A DNA stretch of 6,882 bases from JBEKZQ01 sp049509675 (GCA_049509675.1 JBEKZQ010000344.1:1-6882), one strand, 5' to 3'. Positions 1 to 6,561 are shown, numbered from the stretch's first letter. Notes: a model not told the origin generated them from the sequence alone. Translations and numbers: made by a program.

Positions 1-3000
1 CTCCTCGGTCACGTCGTAAGCGGGCGTCGGCTGCGGCAGTGCCGACTCGATCTGTCGGCGCAGCAGTTCCGCCCCGGCGGTCTTGTACAGCCCCACGAGC
101 GCCATCCGCAGCACTTGCTGCTGGGCTTCCGCCAACCGGCCGCCCCACTCCCGTTCAGACGTGTCGGCCAGGATCCAGCCCGACTTCGCCTCGAAGACGA
201 TCTCCAGGTCCGCCTCCGAGGCGTCCGGAAAACGGATCCGCGTGGTAATGCGGTTGGTGCCGAAGCGAATTTCGTCGACTTGCGGCATCGCGGACGTCCA
301 GCGGGCGGTTTCCGTGAACAGCGCCAAGAACTCCCGCTCCATGTAGCGGCGGACCGACAGCTCGATGCGCTGCAAGGCCTGGCGATGCTTGCGCACGGCC
401 TTCGCGCCGCGCTCTGCGGCGGCGGATCGCTCGGCCCGGCGGAGCTTGGCAAAGCGCTTGGGCAAGGTGCCCGAGTGAAAGCCCGGCTTCAGCAGGCGGA
501 CGACCGTTTCGCCGTGCGGCCCGATGGGCGCCGGCCGCAGTCCGCGCGGCCGGTTCGCGGCGTACAGCCGCCAGTTCTCTTTCAATTCCCACGCCAGGAA
601 GCCGAAGATGCCCGGGATGAAGAACACCACCACGCCGGCCACGGTGTAGGCAAGTCCCTTGCTCATGGTCAATTCCAACAACCCGGCCAACGGAGGCGTG
701 GCCAGCGGCCAGAGAATCTTGTGCGAAACCGTAACCACGGGAAAGTGCTTAAGCGGATTGATCTGCGGCTCGATCAGCAGGTTGATGCCGAAGCGGGTCA
801 CGTAGGCCACGAAGAACCAGACGAAGCCCAGCCCGGCCTTGGCCGCCAGGGTGGCCCGGTTCTCGCCGCTGCGAAACCGCAGCCACTCGTCCACGGTGTA
901 CAGCAATCGCTCCACGGTCCGCAGGAAGCCGCGGAACAGATCGACGATGAGCCAGAACGCCCCGGCAATGACGCGGACGCCGAACCGATGCCATGCCTCG
1001 ACGACCCAATCGGTCAGGAGCTCTTCGACATTGCGGCCGGCGCGCGAGTTCAGGAGCAAGTTGACGCCCAGAAACAGCAGGATCCCCGCGCCGAGGGTGT
1101 GTTGCCAATCGCCGCTGCCGCGGGGAAGCACCTTCCAGAACAGGGCCGTAACAGCCGCCGGCTTCAGTGCGAAGCGAAAAACCAGCGCCGTCAGCGGACT
1201 GTGCAGGACCTGCTGGACCAGTGGCAGGCCGACGAGCCACCGCGCCGACGCCGCCAGGCTGCGGCTGAGCGCGCGATATGAGGTCTTGATGATCCGCCAC
1301 AGTCCCTTGCGAAATCGCTCGGAGTTGAACAGGCCCAGCAGCACCAGGCCCAACGGCGCGCTCTCCAGGAGGATCCTGCCTGCGGCGACCAAGGTCATCT
1401 TCTCCTCGGGGCTGCCGAGGATGAAGCCGACGAGGTGCTCGACGAAGGCGAACAGCAGCCAAGCCCCGCCGAAGGGCACGGCCAGGTAGCGCGTGAAGAA
1501 GCGGCCCTTGGGCGTGCCGAAGGCCAAGGCGCTAAGCTGCTGCATCCAGCGCAGGTAGAACTCGCCCCGCTGATACACGCCGTCCAGGGCCAGCGACAGC
1601 CGGCGATCGGCCCGCAGCAGGGCGTCGCCGTGCAGGAAGTCGGCAAGGCGGGAGAAATCCGCCTGTTTCAGGTTGTTGCGCGAGAGCGCGTCGCGGACGT
1701 CGCCCAGGTTCAAGAAGCCGCGTTCCACGATGCGGTCCAGCAATTCCTCGATGAGCCGCTTCCGCGCCACCCGCTCGGGCAGGTTCCGCGGACGCAATTC
1801 CACGTCGTCCAACGTTTGGGCCAGGATGGGGCGAAGCTTCTGCCGCAAGCGGTCCTCGGCCCGCCCGGTGACCCCGCGGAGCAACTCCGACAAATGCTGC
1901 CGCTGCCGGTTCGAGAGGCGGACCACGGCCAGCCGCCGCGCGGCGCTGCGGAGATGCTTCGACATCAGCACTTCGCGCTGATTGGGCAACGGCCGCTGGA
2001 TGGGCCGACGCCCCAGCCACAGCAGCCATTCCACCAGGTCGACGGTGTAAATGTCGCGCTCGTGGTCGATGCACACCTTTTGCAGGTCGTAGAGCAGCCG
2101 GGCCTCGGCGGTCCAGATGCCGCGGCCGGTCTGGCGGGCCAAGGCCGTGAGCAAATCGCGCCACGACTCGCGGTCCGCCTCGACGATCTCCAGGGCCGAC
2201 GCAAGACGCGCCACCAGGCGGTGGATGTCGTCGCGGATGCCGGCGCGGGCCTGGGCGGCCGTTTCGCGCGGGACCCACATTTCGCCTTTGACCCGGTAGA
2301 TGATCGAGCCCACGACGTTGCCGGCTGCGGCCGCCTTTTCCGCCCGCCGCACGGACCGCGCGTATTTCCGCGCCGCCGGACGGCGCTGCTTGCGAAAGCG
2401 GGCGAAGGTCCACGGACCGGGCCCGGCCGCCCCATCCGCGCGAAAGAACGGTTCCCACGCCGGCGATGAAACCGAGGAGCTTGGTTCTTCTCCTTCCACG
2501 GCAGCCGTCGCGCCGTGCGGCCGCGTGTCGCCGAGCAGTTGCCCCGCGTCCACGTCCTGCCCCAGCACCCGGTCGGCCGCTTCCCAAGGCTCAGAGGCGG
2601 GGACTGTCCCGATTTTCGCCGGGCGATCGCTTGTGATTGCAGCGAAAATGGGACTGTCTCCTTTGATGGTGGAACAGGCGGGAAAGTAGCTTGACAGCAG
2701 GCTGGGCGAAAAGTGTTTTAGCTCCAGGTAAACGGCCGCAAATTCCACGTATACGGTCTGGTCGTCGGCGGGCGGCAAGAGCAGATTCTCCTGCCGCAGC
2801 ACGTTGCGGATCTCGTCGAACTCGACCGCTCCCAGTTGCTCGATACGGCGGCGGACCTCCGCCCTGCTCAGCTTTCCCGCCGCGATCTGCCGTTGCAATT
2901 CCAGATGCACGCGGCCGTGGAATACCGCCTGCCAGTAGCGCAACAGCATGTCGTTCGCCGCGGTGGCCGCCAATTCCTCCTGGCCGGGCCGCTCCAGCAG

Positions 3001-3327
3001 GATCACGGTCTCGGGCAGGACGTCGGGCCGGCCGCCCAACTCGGCCGGTTCCACGATTTCCAGCAGCGGCTGCCGGGCCAGCACAAAGCTGCGGGGGTGC
3101 GGCACCTTGAAGGCAAATCCGGCCACGCCGCAATGCTGCCGGATCACGCGCCGCAGCACCCGCGGCAAGACCAGGCGCACCGCCGGCTCGGCCGCCCAGA
3201 TCGCCGCTTCCAGTTCGGCCAGGGACAATGGCCCCCGGTCGGGCGGCGACTTTTCGTCCGTCGTGGCGACGCCGATCTCCCCGCAGTGGTGGCCCAAGGC
3301 GTTCTGTCCAGCACCCCTATCGGCCAT
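1..3327 (-). CDS. Giant multi-pass membrane protein of unknown function (3' end beyond window)
   Basis: The minus strand stays open for 1109 codons from ATG 3327-3325 to the window edge; no stop is seen. The start is set by a TAA 9 nt upstream in frame; an AAAGGA lies only 2 nt before the ATG, so the ribosome site is tight. Residues 1-600 are soluble and charged (for example LERPGQEEL near 120 and WLLWLGRRP near 435). Hydrophobic segments lie near 614-638, 651-668, 745-760, 788-800, 831-853 and 893-913. The tail from 915 is soluble, basic at first and then helical. I recognise no catalytic motif or named family. The order of soluble head, membrane bundle and soluble tail suggests an inner-membrane protein with large cytoplasmic parts (inference). 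Residues about 223-243 come from an inserted palindromic repeat. Long plus-strand frames over this span are shadows of its codon bias. Confidence 0.85.
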   Translation of the reverse strand, partial: MADRGAGQNALGHHCGEIGVATTDEKSPPDRGPLSLAELEAAIWAAEPAVRLVLPRVLRRVIRQHCGVAGFAFKVPHPRSFVLARQPLLEIVEPAELGGRPDVLPETVILLERPGQEELAATAANDMLLRYWQAVFHGRVHLELQRQIAAGKLSRAEVRRRIEQLGAVEFDEIRNVLRQENLLLPPADDQTVYVEFAAVYLELKHFSPSLLSSYFPACSTIKGDSPIFAAITSDRPAKIGTVPASEPWEAADRVLGQDVDAGQLLGDTRPHGATAAVEGEEPSSSVSSPAWEPFFRADGAAGPGPWTFARFRKQRRPAARKYARSVRRAEKAAAAGNVVGSIIYRVKGEMWVPRETAAQARAGIRDDIHRLVARLASALEIVEADRESWRDLLTALARQTGRGIWTAEARLLYDLQKVCIDHERDIYTVDLVEWLLWLGRRPIQRPLPNQREVLMSKHLRSAARRLAVVRLSNRQRQHLSELLRGVTGRAEDRLRQKLRPILAQTLDDVELRPRNLPERVARKRLIEELLDRIVERGFLNLGDVRDALSRNNLKQADFSRLADFLHGDALLRADRRLSLALDGVYQRGEFYLRWMQQLSALAFGTPKGRFFTRYLAVPFGGAWLLFAFVEHLVGFILGSPEEKMTLVAAGRILLESAPLGLVLLGLFNSERFRKGLWRIIKTSYRALSRSLAASARWLVGLPLVQQVLHSPLTALVFRFALKPAAVTALFWKVLPRGSGDWQHTLGAGILLFLGVNLLLNSRAGRNVEELLTDWVVEAWHRFGVRVIAGAFWLIVDLFRGFLRTVERLLYTVDEWLRFRSGENRATLAAKAGLGFVWFFVAYVTRFGINLLIEPQINPLKHFPVVTVSHKILWPLATPPLAGLLELTMSKGLAYTVAGVVVFFIPGIFGFLAWELKENWRLYAANRPRGLRPAPIGPHGETVVRLLKPGFHSGTLPKRFAKLRRAERSAAAERGAKAVRKHRQALQRIELSVRRYMEREFLALFTETARWTSAMPQVDEIRFGTNRITTRIRFPDASEADLEIVFEAKSGWILADTSEREWGGRLAEAQQQVLRMALVGLYKTAGAELLRRQIESALPQPTPAYDVTEE
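2599..2661. repeat. REP-like palindromic element inserted in frame inside the giant membrane protein gene
   Basis: Two arms face each other: 2599-2619 begins GGGGACTGTCCC and ends ATTTTCGC, and 2642-2661 is its complement, reading GGAGACAGTCCC then ATTTTCGC on the minus strand. They match at 18 of 20 positions with one extra base. The 22-nt centre contains GCGATCGC. The element is 63 bp, exactly 21 codons, with no stop in the reading frame used, so the host gene continues through it. It encodes roughly GDSPIFAAITSDRPAKIGTVP. Peptides ending in KIGTVP are, from memory, common where planctomycete repeats of the GGGACAGTCCC type are translated. It may be a relic of a REP-type element. Confidence 0.75.
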
Positions 3328-3334
3328 ATTCCTT

Positions 3335-3352
3335 TATACCAAAGAGGGTATA
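3335..3352. promoter_or_regulatory. Small inverted repeat just upstream of the giant gene's start
   Basis: TATACC at 3335-3340 and GGTATA at 3347-3352 form a 6-bp inverted repeat with a 6-nt spacer, directly upstream of the ATG at 3327. It could be an operator or simply part of the AT-rich leader. There is no further support. Confidence 0.2.
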
Positions 3353-3380
3353 TTCCATCCGCTTTCCTCTCCTGGACTGT

Positions 3381-3409
3381 ACCATATTGGGCGGAGAAGC
3401 GGAAATCAA
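3381..3409 (-). promoter_or_regulatory. Candidate sigma70-type promoter of the giant membrane protein gene
   Basis: On the minus strand TTGATT (3409-3404) is followed after 17 nt by TATGGT (3386-3381). Each hexamer matches the consensus at four of six positions. This would leave a leader of about 50 nt before the ATG at 3327. It lies in the short gap between the gene and the MITE-like copy at 3465. Confidence 0.35.
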
Positions 3410-3464
3410 TCGCGCGGGGCGTGCAGGAGCCAAAACGCCGACCTGGGCGGGCGAACCCTACTAA

Positions 3465-3639
3465 CCCGGATTATTCATGTAGGGTGGGTCGAGGTCGCGC
3501 AAACCTATGGTGGGTCTCGCAAACCGATCAACGGTTGTCCATCGCTGTGTCATAAAGCGGTAAGTTGATAAAAGCGACCGAAGACCCACCGGAACCACGG
3601 TTTGCTCGACGCCACCCTACAGTTTATAAATAATCCGGG
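3465..3639. mobile_element. MITE-like non-autonomous element, copy A (175 bp) with 4-bp target duplication CTAA
   Basis: The ends are perfect 11-bp terminal inverted repeats, CCCGGATTATT at 3465-3475 and its complement at 3629-3639. The pairing continues inward: TGTAGGGTGG then GTCGAG on the left is mirrored by the right arm with one short insertion, followed by GCAAACC and GGTGGGTCT blocks. The whole element can therefore fold into a long imperfect hairpin. CTAA flanks it on both sides (3461-3464 and 3640-3643), the signature of a transposition event. It has no ORF, so it must have been moved by a transposase supplied elsewhere. It is about 90% identical to copy B at 4453-4626 (15 substitutions and 3 indel bases by hand alignment). 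Confidence 0.85.
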
Positions 3640-3712
3640 CTAACGGCTGCCAAAACGAGTGTTTTCATGGTGGGCTCCCTACACGAGGTTCCGGCTCGAA
3701 AAAAGATGTTCT

Positions 3713-3994
3713 TCAATGCTCCGTCCGCACATCCGACATCTGCGTCAGGACGTTGTGGCCGAAGTCGAAGCCTGCCTCCCGCAAGGCGATTTCCACCTTC
3801 TTCTTGTTGGGCGGCTCGCCATTCAGGTAGACCAAGCCCCAGAAAACCGTGGTGCCGCCTTCCACGTGAACGCCGGTCGCCACCTGCTTGACCAGGAGCT
3901 TCGGATTCAACCGAGCCATCAAGTGCTGGATCGGAAGAAACTCATGTTCGTCCCGCACTGAAAATGCCTTTGGTAATTCGATTTTGGTATGCAT
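3713..3994 (-). CDS. Small hypothetical protein, 93 aa, second gene of a two-gene cassette
   Basis: The start is the ATG at 3994-3992 because AGGAG lies 7 nt upstream. The frame is open further upstream to 4150, but that extension is a very basic shadow of the Glu/Lys-rich gene ahead of it. The protein begins MHTKIELPKAF and ends SDVRTEH, and it has no signal peptide, membrane segment or cysteine. Residues 37-60 look like beta strands (GVHVEGGTTVFWGLVYLNG), followed by a helix around 65-75 (KKKVEIALREAG). The strand-turn-strand-helix pattern is loosely reminiscent of BON-type or other small alpha/beta domains, but this is a weak guess. The gene starts 10 nt after the stop of the 60-aa gene, so the two are probably co-transcribed and translationally coupled. 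I do not recognise the family. Confidence 0.65.
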   Translation of the reverse strand: MHTKIELPKAFSVRDEHEFLPIQHLMARLNPKLLVKQVATGVHVEGGTTVFWGLVYLNGEPPNKKKVEIALREAGFDFGHNVLTQMSDVRTEH

Positions 3995-4004
3995 GTTGTG
4001 ACTC

Positions 4005-4187
4005 CTAACGGACCACTCGGAAACCGTCTGTTTCGCCTCGCCTGTTTCGCCTTTCCCTTTCCAGCCGTGCTTGTTCCTCTTGTTCTTGATGCTTCCGTTC
4101 TTCCTCCTTCTCTTCCTCCTCCCATTCATCTGTTGCCGAAGGGTCTGCACTGAGCCACGACCAAATTCGTTTAAGCCATGCTTTCAT
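4005..4187 (-). CDS. Small charged-helix hypothetical protein, 60 aa, first gene of the cassette
   Basis: The preferred start is the ATG at 4187-4185, with AAAGGA placed 7 nt upstream; an ATG two codons earlier (4193) is too close to that site. Residues 1-13 (MKAWLKRIWSWLS) form a Trp-rich amphipathic helix that could sit on a membrane surface. Residues 18-48 are an unbroken run of Glu, Lys, Arg and Gln typical of a single charged alpha helix or coiled coil. No catalytic motif is visible. Its TAG stop is part of the TTAGGAG ribosome site of the next gene, which supports a genuine operon. The function is unknown; a membrane-associated scaffold or partner for the 93-aa protein is only an inference. 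Confidence 0.55.
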   Translation of the reverse strand: MKAWLKRIWSWLSADPSATDEWEEEEKEEERKHQEQEEQARLERERRNRRGETDGFRVVR

Positions 4188-4260
4188 GGGCATGTCCTTT
4201 CGGTGTTCTGCCGTTGTTCAGCTTGTAAAACGGTTCTCCCGCCCCTACGCATGCGTTGAC

Positions 4261-4288
4261 TTTATCCCTCCCACCGGCCTGTAGTCAA
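4261..4288 (-). promoter_or_regulatory. Candidate promoter of the two-gene cassette
   Basis: On the minus strand TTGACT (4288-4283) is followed after 16 nt by GATAAA (4266-4261). This would start transcription about 65 nt before the 60-aa gene. The hexamers are good but the spacing is slightly short. The site overlaps the start of the plus-strand coding remnant. Confidence 0.35.
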
Positions 4289-4448
4289 TCCTCATCTTCC
4301 TCCTCAAGGCGGTGGAGTTCCGGCAAAAGGCACTGGAGATGGCGACGACGCTTGCCACCATGGAGGAATCCAAGACCCCAACCGCAAGACTAGATTTGCG
4401 GTGGTTCTGATCGACCCGGCCACCTGCAAGACCGGGGCGGACGGGTGA
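4285..4448 (+). pseudogene. Possible decayed C-terminal coding fragment with a frameshift
   Basis: From a TAG at 4282-4284 one frame reads LIFLLKAVEFRQKALEMATT and on to MEESKT near 4377, with protein-like composition. A second frame then continues as PNRKTRFAVVLIDPATC, KTGADG and a TGA at 4446-4448. Joined by one frameshift near 4376-4379 they make a plausible C-terminal piece of a larger protein. No start, ribosome site or upstream domain is visible. MITE-like copy B begins four bases after the stop. The parent family is not recognised. The reading rests on composition alone and could be chance. Confidence 0.25.
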
Positions 4449-4452
4449 TTGC

Positions 4453-4626
4453 CCCGGATTATTCGTGTAGGGTGAGGTCGAGGTCGCGCAAGCCTGTGGT
4501 GGGTCTCGCAAACCGACCAAGCGTGGTGCTGCGCTGTGTCACGAAGGGGTAAGTTGATAAGCGACCGAAGACCCACCGGAACCACGGTTTGCTCGACGCC
4601 ACCCTACATTTTATGAATAATCCGGG
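4453..4626. mobile_element. MITE-like non-autonomous element, copy B (174 bp) with 4-bp target duplication TTGC
   Basis: This is the second copy of the element at 3465-3639, in the same orientation, with the same perfect 11-bp ends (CCCGGATTATT at 4453-4463 and its complement at 4616-4626). It is flanked by TTGC at 4449-4452 and 4627-4630. The central 25 bp, between the CAAACCGA and GCTGTGTCA blocks, diverges most from copy A, while the arms are conserved. That is what selection or recent copying from different sources on a stem-loop would leave. It has no coding capacity. The right end lies 24 nt from the stop codon of the histidine kinase gene. Confidence 0.85.
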
Positions 4627-4632
4627 TTGCCT

Positions 4633-4647
4633 GTCCCCTTTCGGGAC
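4633..4647. other. Short hairpin downstream of the histidine kinase
   Basis: GTCCC, CTTTC and GGGAC form a 5-bp stem with a 5-nt loop just past the kinase stop codon at 4651. No T-run follows on the minus strand, so an intrinsic terminator is not supported. The bases recall the GTCCC boxes of the repeat at 2599-2661. Confidence 0.2.
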
Positions 4648-4650
4648 CCG

Positions 4651-5493
4651 TCAGGTCGCTACCGGCGGCGGAGTCGGGACCGTGGCGTGCGGCACGAGCA
4701 GCGGTGCCGCGACCGTGGCCCGCGTACAGCGGACCTTGTTCGCCGTGGGCAGCTTCAATGTGAACGAAGTGCCTTTGCCGACGGTACTGTCGACGCGGAT
4801 CCGCCCGTGATGGGCCTCGATGATGTCGCGGCACATCGATAGTCCTAAGCCGGTGCCGCCCTTGCCGCTGGCGTCCGGCCCGCTCTTGGTCGTGAAGAAC
4901 GGCTCGAAGATGCGCGGCAACTTGTCCGGAGGGATGCCGCAGCCGTTGTCGCGGACGACCAGATCGACCATGTCGTTTTCGCTGTCGTAGAGCAGCTTGA
5001 TGGCCACCCGGCCGCCGCCCGGCATCGCCTGCCGCGCGTTGATCAACAGATTCAACAGCACCTGCTGGATCTGATTGGCGTTGACGTAGGCCTCCGGGAC
5101 CGGCTGGAAGGTCTTGTCCAGCGTGATGCGGTACTTGTTCATCTCCCGTTCCAGCAGCAACAGCGTGTTTTCCACCAGTTCCACCAGGTTGGTCGGCTCC
5201 AGGGCGGCCGAACGGTTCCGGGCGAGTCCCAAAATCGTGTTGGTGATCTTGGCGGCACGCGTGCCGGCAGCGAGGATTTTTTCCAGCGCCTTATCGCGGG
5301 TCTCCTTGTCCTTGTGCCGGACACCGAGCTGGGCGTAATTGATGATCGTCGTCAGCACGTTGTTGAATTCGTGCGTGGTGGTGCTCACCAATTCGCCCAA
5401 GGCGGTCAACTTCTGCGCTTGGACAAGTTGCTGCTTGAGAATCTCGACTTGTTGCTGCAAGTCGCACAGTTTCGTGCTTTCGCTGGTAGCCAC
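4651..5493 (-). CDS. Orphan soluble sensor histidine kinase (HisKA plus HATPase_c), 280 aa
   Basis: This is a two-component histidine kinase that should autophosphorylate on His41 using ATP and pass the phosphate to a response regulator. The start is a GTG at 5493-5491 with GGGAG 6 nt upstream; the frame closes upstream at TAG 5583-5581. Residues 8-30 form a short coiled coil. The H-box is THEFNNVLTTI (His41), of the NtrB-like THEFNN type. The N-box is NLLINARQAM (Asn148, Asn152), G1 is DNGCGIP (182-188), the F-box is FEPFF (196-200) and G2 is GGTGLGLS (212-219), so all catalytic parts are present. There is no transmembrane helix, PAS or other sensor domain; the input must come through the short N-terminus or a partner. 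Residues 251-280 are a Pro/Ala-rich tail. No response regulator lies in the window. Confidence 0.93.
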   Translation of the reverse strand: MATSESTKLCDLQQQVEILKQQLVQAQKLTALGELVSTTTHEFNNVLTTIINYAQLGVRHKDKETRDKALEKILAAGTRAAKITNTILGLARNRSAALEPTNLVELVENTLLLLEREMNKYRITLDKTFQPVPEAYVNANQIQQVLLNLLINARQAMPGGGRVAIKLLYDSENDMVDLVVRDNGCGIPPDKLPRIFEPFFTTKSGPDASGKGGTGLGLSMCRDIIEAHHGRIRVDSTVGKGTSFTLKLPTANKVRCTRATVAAPLLVPHATVPTPPPVAT

Positions 5494-5662
5494 GTCCCGC
5501 TCCCGGATAATGCGACACGCCCGGTTAGCCCGGAACCCGCCATTGGGCCAAATTGACTTGTTTGCCTGGTGGCGAATTTTCTAGCTGCGCTGCCGGCCTT
5601 TCGCGTCTTAACTTCATTCGACAAAAGTAGTTATTCTCGCATTTCCCTATCGTCAACTCGGC

Positions 5663-5691
5663 TGGGCAACTGAAACGCAAGCGGCTATAAT
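5663..5691 (+). promoter_or_regulatory. Candidate sigma70-type promoter for the 88-aa gene
   Basis: A perfect TATAAT lies at 5686-5691, preceded after 17 nt by TGGGCA (5663-5668, four of six consensus positions). Transcription would start near 5698, giving a leader of about 35 nt. The site lies in the 240-bp divergent spacer shared with the kinase gene. Confidence 0.5.
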
Positions 5692-5733
5692 CCCGCGCGC
5701 TGGTAGGGAAGCTGGCAATATGGAGAAGCTCGG

Positions 5734-6000
5734 ATGCATACCGTGGAACTGCTCGCCTGTGCGTTGGATCTTGCCGGCAGACTGGGTCATCAGGTGCGGC
5801 AAGAGTGGTTGGGTGGCAGCGGAGGGGGCGGCTGCGTACTGAAGGGCCGGAAAATTCTGTTCCTGGACCTGGCCCTGGGACCGGCGGATCAACTCGACCA
5901 AGTGCTTTGCGTCCTGCGGTACGAGCCGGAGGCGGCGGGGCTGCCCATGCCGCAGGAGTTACGAGCGGCGCTTCAGGAGCGGACGCGGAAGAGCGCGTGA
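5734..6000 (+). CDS. Small Gly-rich protein of unknown function, 88 aa
   Basis: The start is the ATG at 5734 with GGAG 8 nt upstream and a good promoter behind it. The protein has a helix (residues 3-18), a hydrophilic strand (VRQEWL 21-26), a glycine loop GGSGGGG (27-33) followed by Cys34, a hydrophobic strand (ILFLDLAL 41-48), and a helical C-terminus containing PADQLDQVL (50-58) and LPMPQELRAAL (70-80). The block EWLGGSGGGG plus LFLDLAL plus DQLDQVL reads like a conserved family that I associate, from memory only, with uncharacterised planctomycete proteins. It has no signal peptide or membrane span, so it is cytoplasmic. It is transcribed away from the kinase, and no functional link is shown. 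Confidence 0.8.
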   Translation: MHTVELLACALDLAGRLGHQVRQEWLGGSGGGGCVLKGRKILFLDLALGPADQLDQVLCVLRYEPEAAGLPMPQELRAALQERTRKSA

Positions 6001-6443
6001 GAGACCGTCAGCTTGACCTCGATCTGAGCCGTCCTTGACCTCCTTTCCATAGTCCCCGTGGCCAAAAAGGCGGCCCCACGACTTGCACGCCGCCGTCAAG
6101 GGCAAGATAACCGTGGTGGCCGCGTCAAACCAAGGGCAACGTCCGTTCCTACGCCGATGCCTCGGCTTTTCCCCGCTCTTTCGGCGGGGCCTGGGTGCGA
6201 ATAATCGCAAACAGAGCGTCGCGGGACGAACGCGACAAAATCCTCGCAGGGCTTTTTCCCGTATGGTAGGATGATGTTCGCCCTGATGAGCAACCGGAAC
6301 TTGTGAAAATGGGCGGCCAAGCACAACTACGACTGATCGGAACCGGGGCATTTCTTGCCTGGCTGCCAAAATTCTTGGCTTCGCTCCATGGATGCTCCAC
6401 AGACAGGTTTGTAGCGTTGAGCTATGCTAAGGATCGGGGAATC
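6001..6443. other. Stretch without a convincing gene
   Basis: No frame on either strand combines a ribosome site, a plausible start and protein-like composition. Two local hairpins are visible: CCCCGC with GCGGGG (6171-6189) and GTCGCG with CGCGAC (6218-6236). Neither is followed by a T-run on the plus strand. The plus frame through 6082-6273 reads AAVKGKITVVAASN and is somewhat protein-like, so the stretch may hold decayed coding or repeat material. No terminator for the 88-aa gene is visible after its stop. Confidence 0.4.
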
Positions 6444-6473
6444 GTACTCCTCTCGCTCCAGCGAGATGAGTAC
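6444..6473. repeat. Palindromic repeat, 14-bp arms with 2-nt loop
   Basis: GTACTCCTCTCGCT (6444-6457) pairs with AGCGAGATGAGTAC (6460-6473) with a single mismatch, leaving only CC as the loop. The near-perfect, nearly loopless shape marks a cruciform or REP-like unit rather than a terminator. It lies 6 nt before the next palindrome. Confidence 0.8.
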
Positions 6474-6479
6474 GTCAGG

Positions 6480-6540
6480 CCGTAGGACGGATTGCTAATC
6501 CGTCCTTGGAAACCAGACGGATTGGCAATCCGTCCTACGG
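6480..6540. repeat. Nested palindromic repeat, 25-bp arms with 11-nt loop
   Basis: The arms at 6480-6504 and 6516-6540 are reverse complements at 24 of 25 positions; the difference is the middle base of GCTAAT against GCCAAT. Each arm is itself a palindrome, GACGGATT and AATCCGTC around three bases, so the element can fold either as one long hairpin or as two small ones. This architecture is typical of REP/BIME-type units. It ends 22 nt before the start of the SUMF1-like gene, overlapping its leader, so it could affect expression of that gene. Confidence 0.85.
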
Positions 6541-6561
6541 TAATAAGAGAGGGAAACAACG

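Noticed and set aside
115..1281. A 388-codon plus-strand open frame, and a similar one at 1435-2469
   Set aside because: Both lie antisense to the continuous 1109-codon minus-strand frame, have low-complexity Arg/Gln/Pro/Ala-rich composition, and lack domains or ribosome sites. They are shadows of GC-rich codon use.
3995..4150. N-terminal extension of the 93-aa protein to 145 residues
   Set aside because: The extension is extremely basic and overlaps the 60-aa gene in another frame, while the ATG at 3994 has AGGAG at ideal spacing.
4245..4585. Minus-strand ORFs of about 90 codons across MITE-like copy B
   Set aside because: They start within the repeat, have no ribosome site or recognisable domain, and are not preserved in copy A.
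3465..4626. A composite transposon with the two repeat copies as its ends
   Set aside because: Each copy has its own 4-bp duplication, and the outer flanks (CTAA on the left, TTGC on the right) do not match, so independent insertions fit better.
6171..6236. GC-rich hairpins as intrinsic terminators for the 88-aa gene
   Set aside because: Neither hairpin is followed by a T-run on the plus strand; one is followed by CTGGG and the other by AAAA.
6303..6485. A 60-codon plus-strand ORF ahead of the palindromes
   Set aside because: It has no ribosome site, and its C-terminal third is translated from the palindromic repeat.
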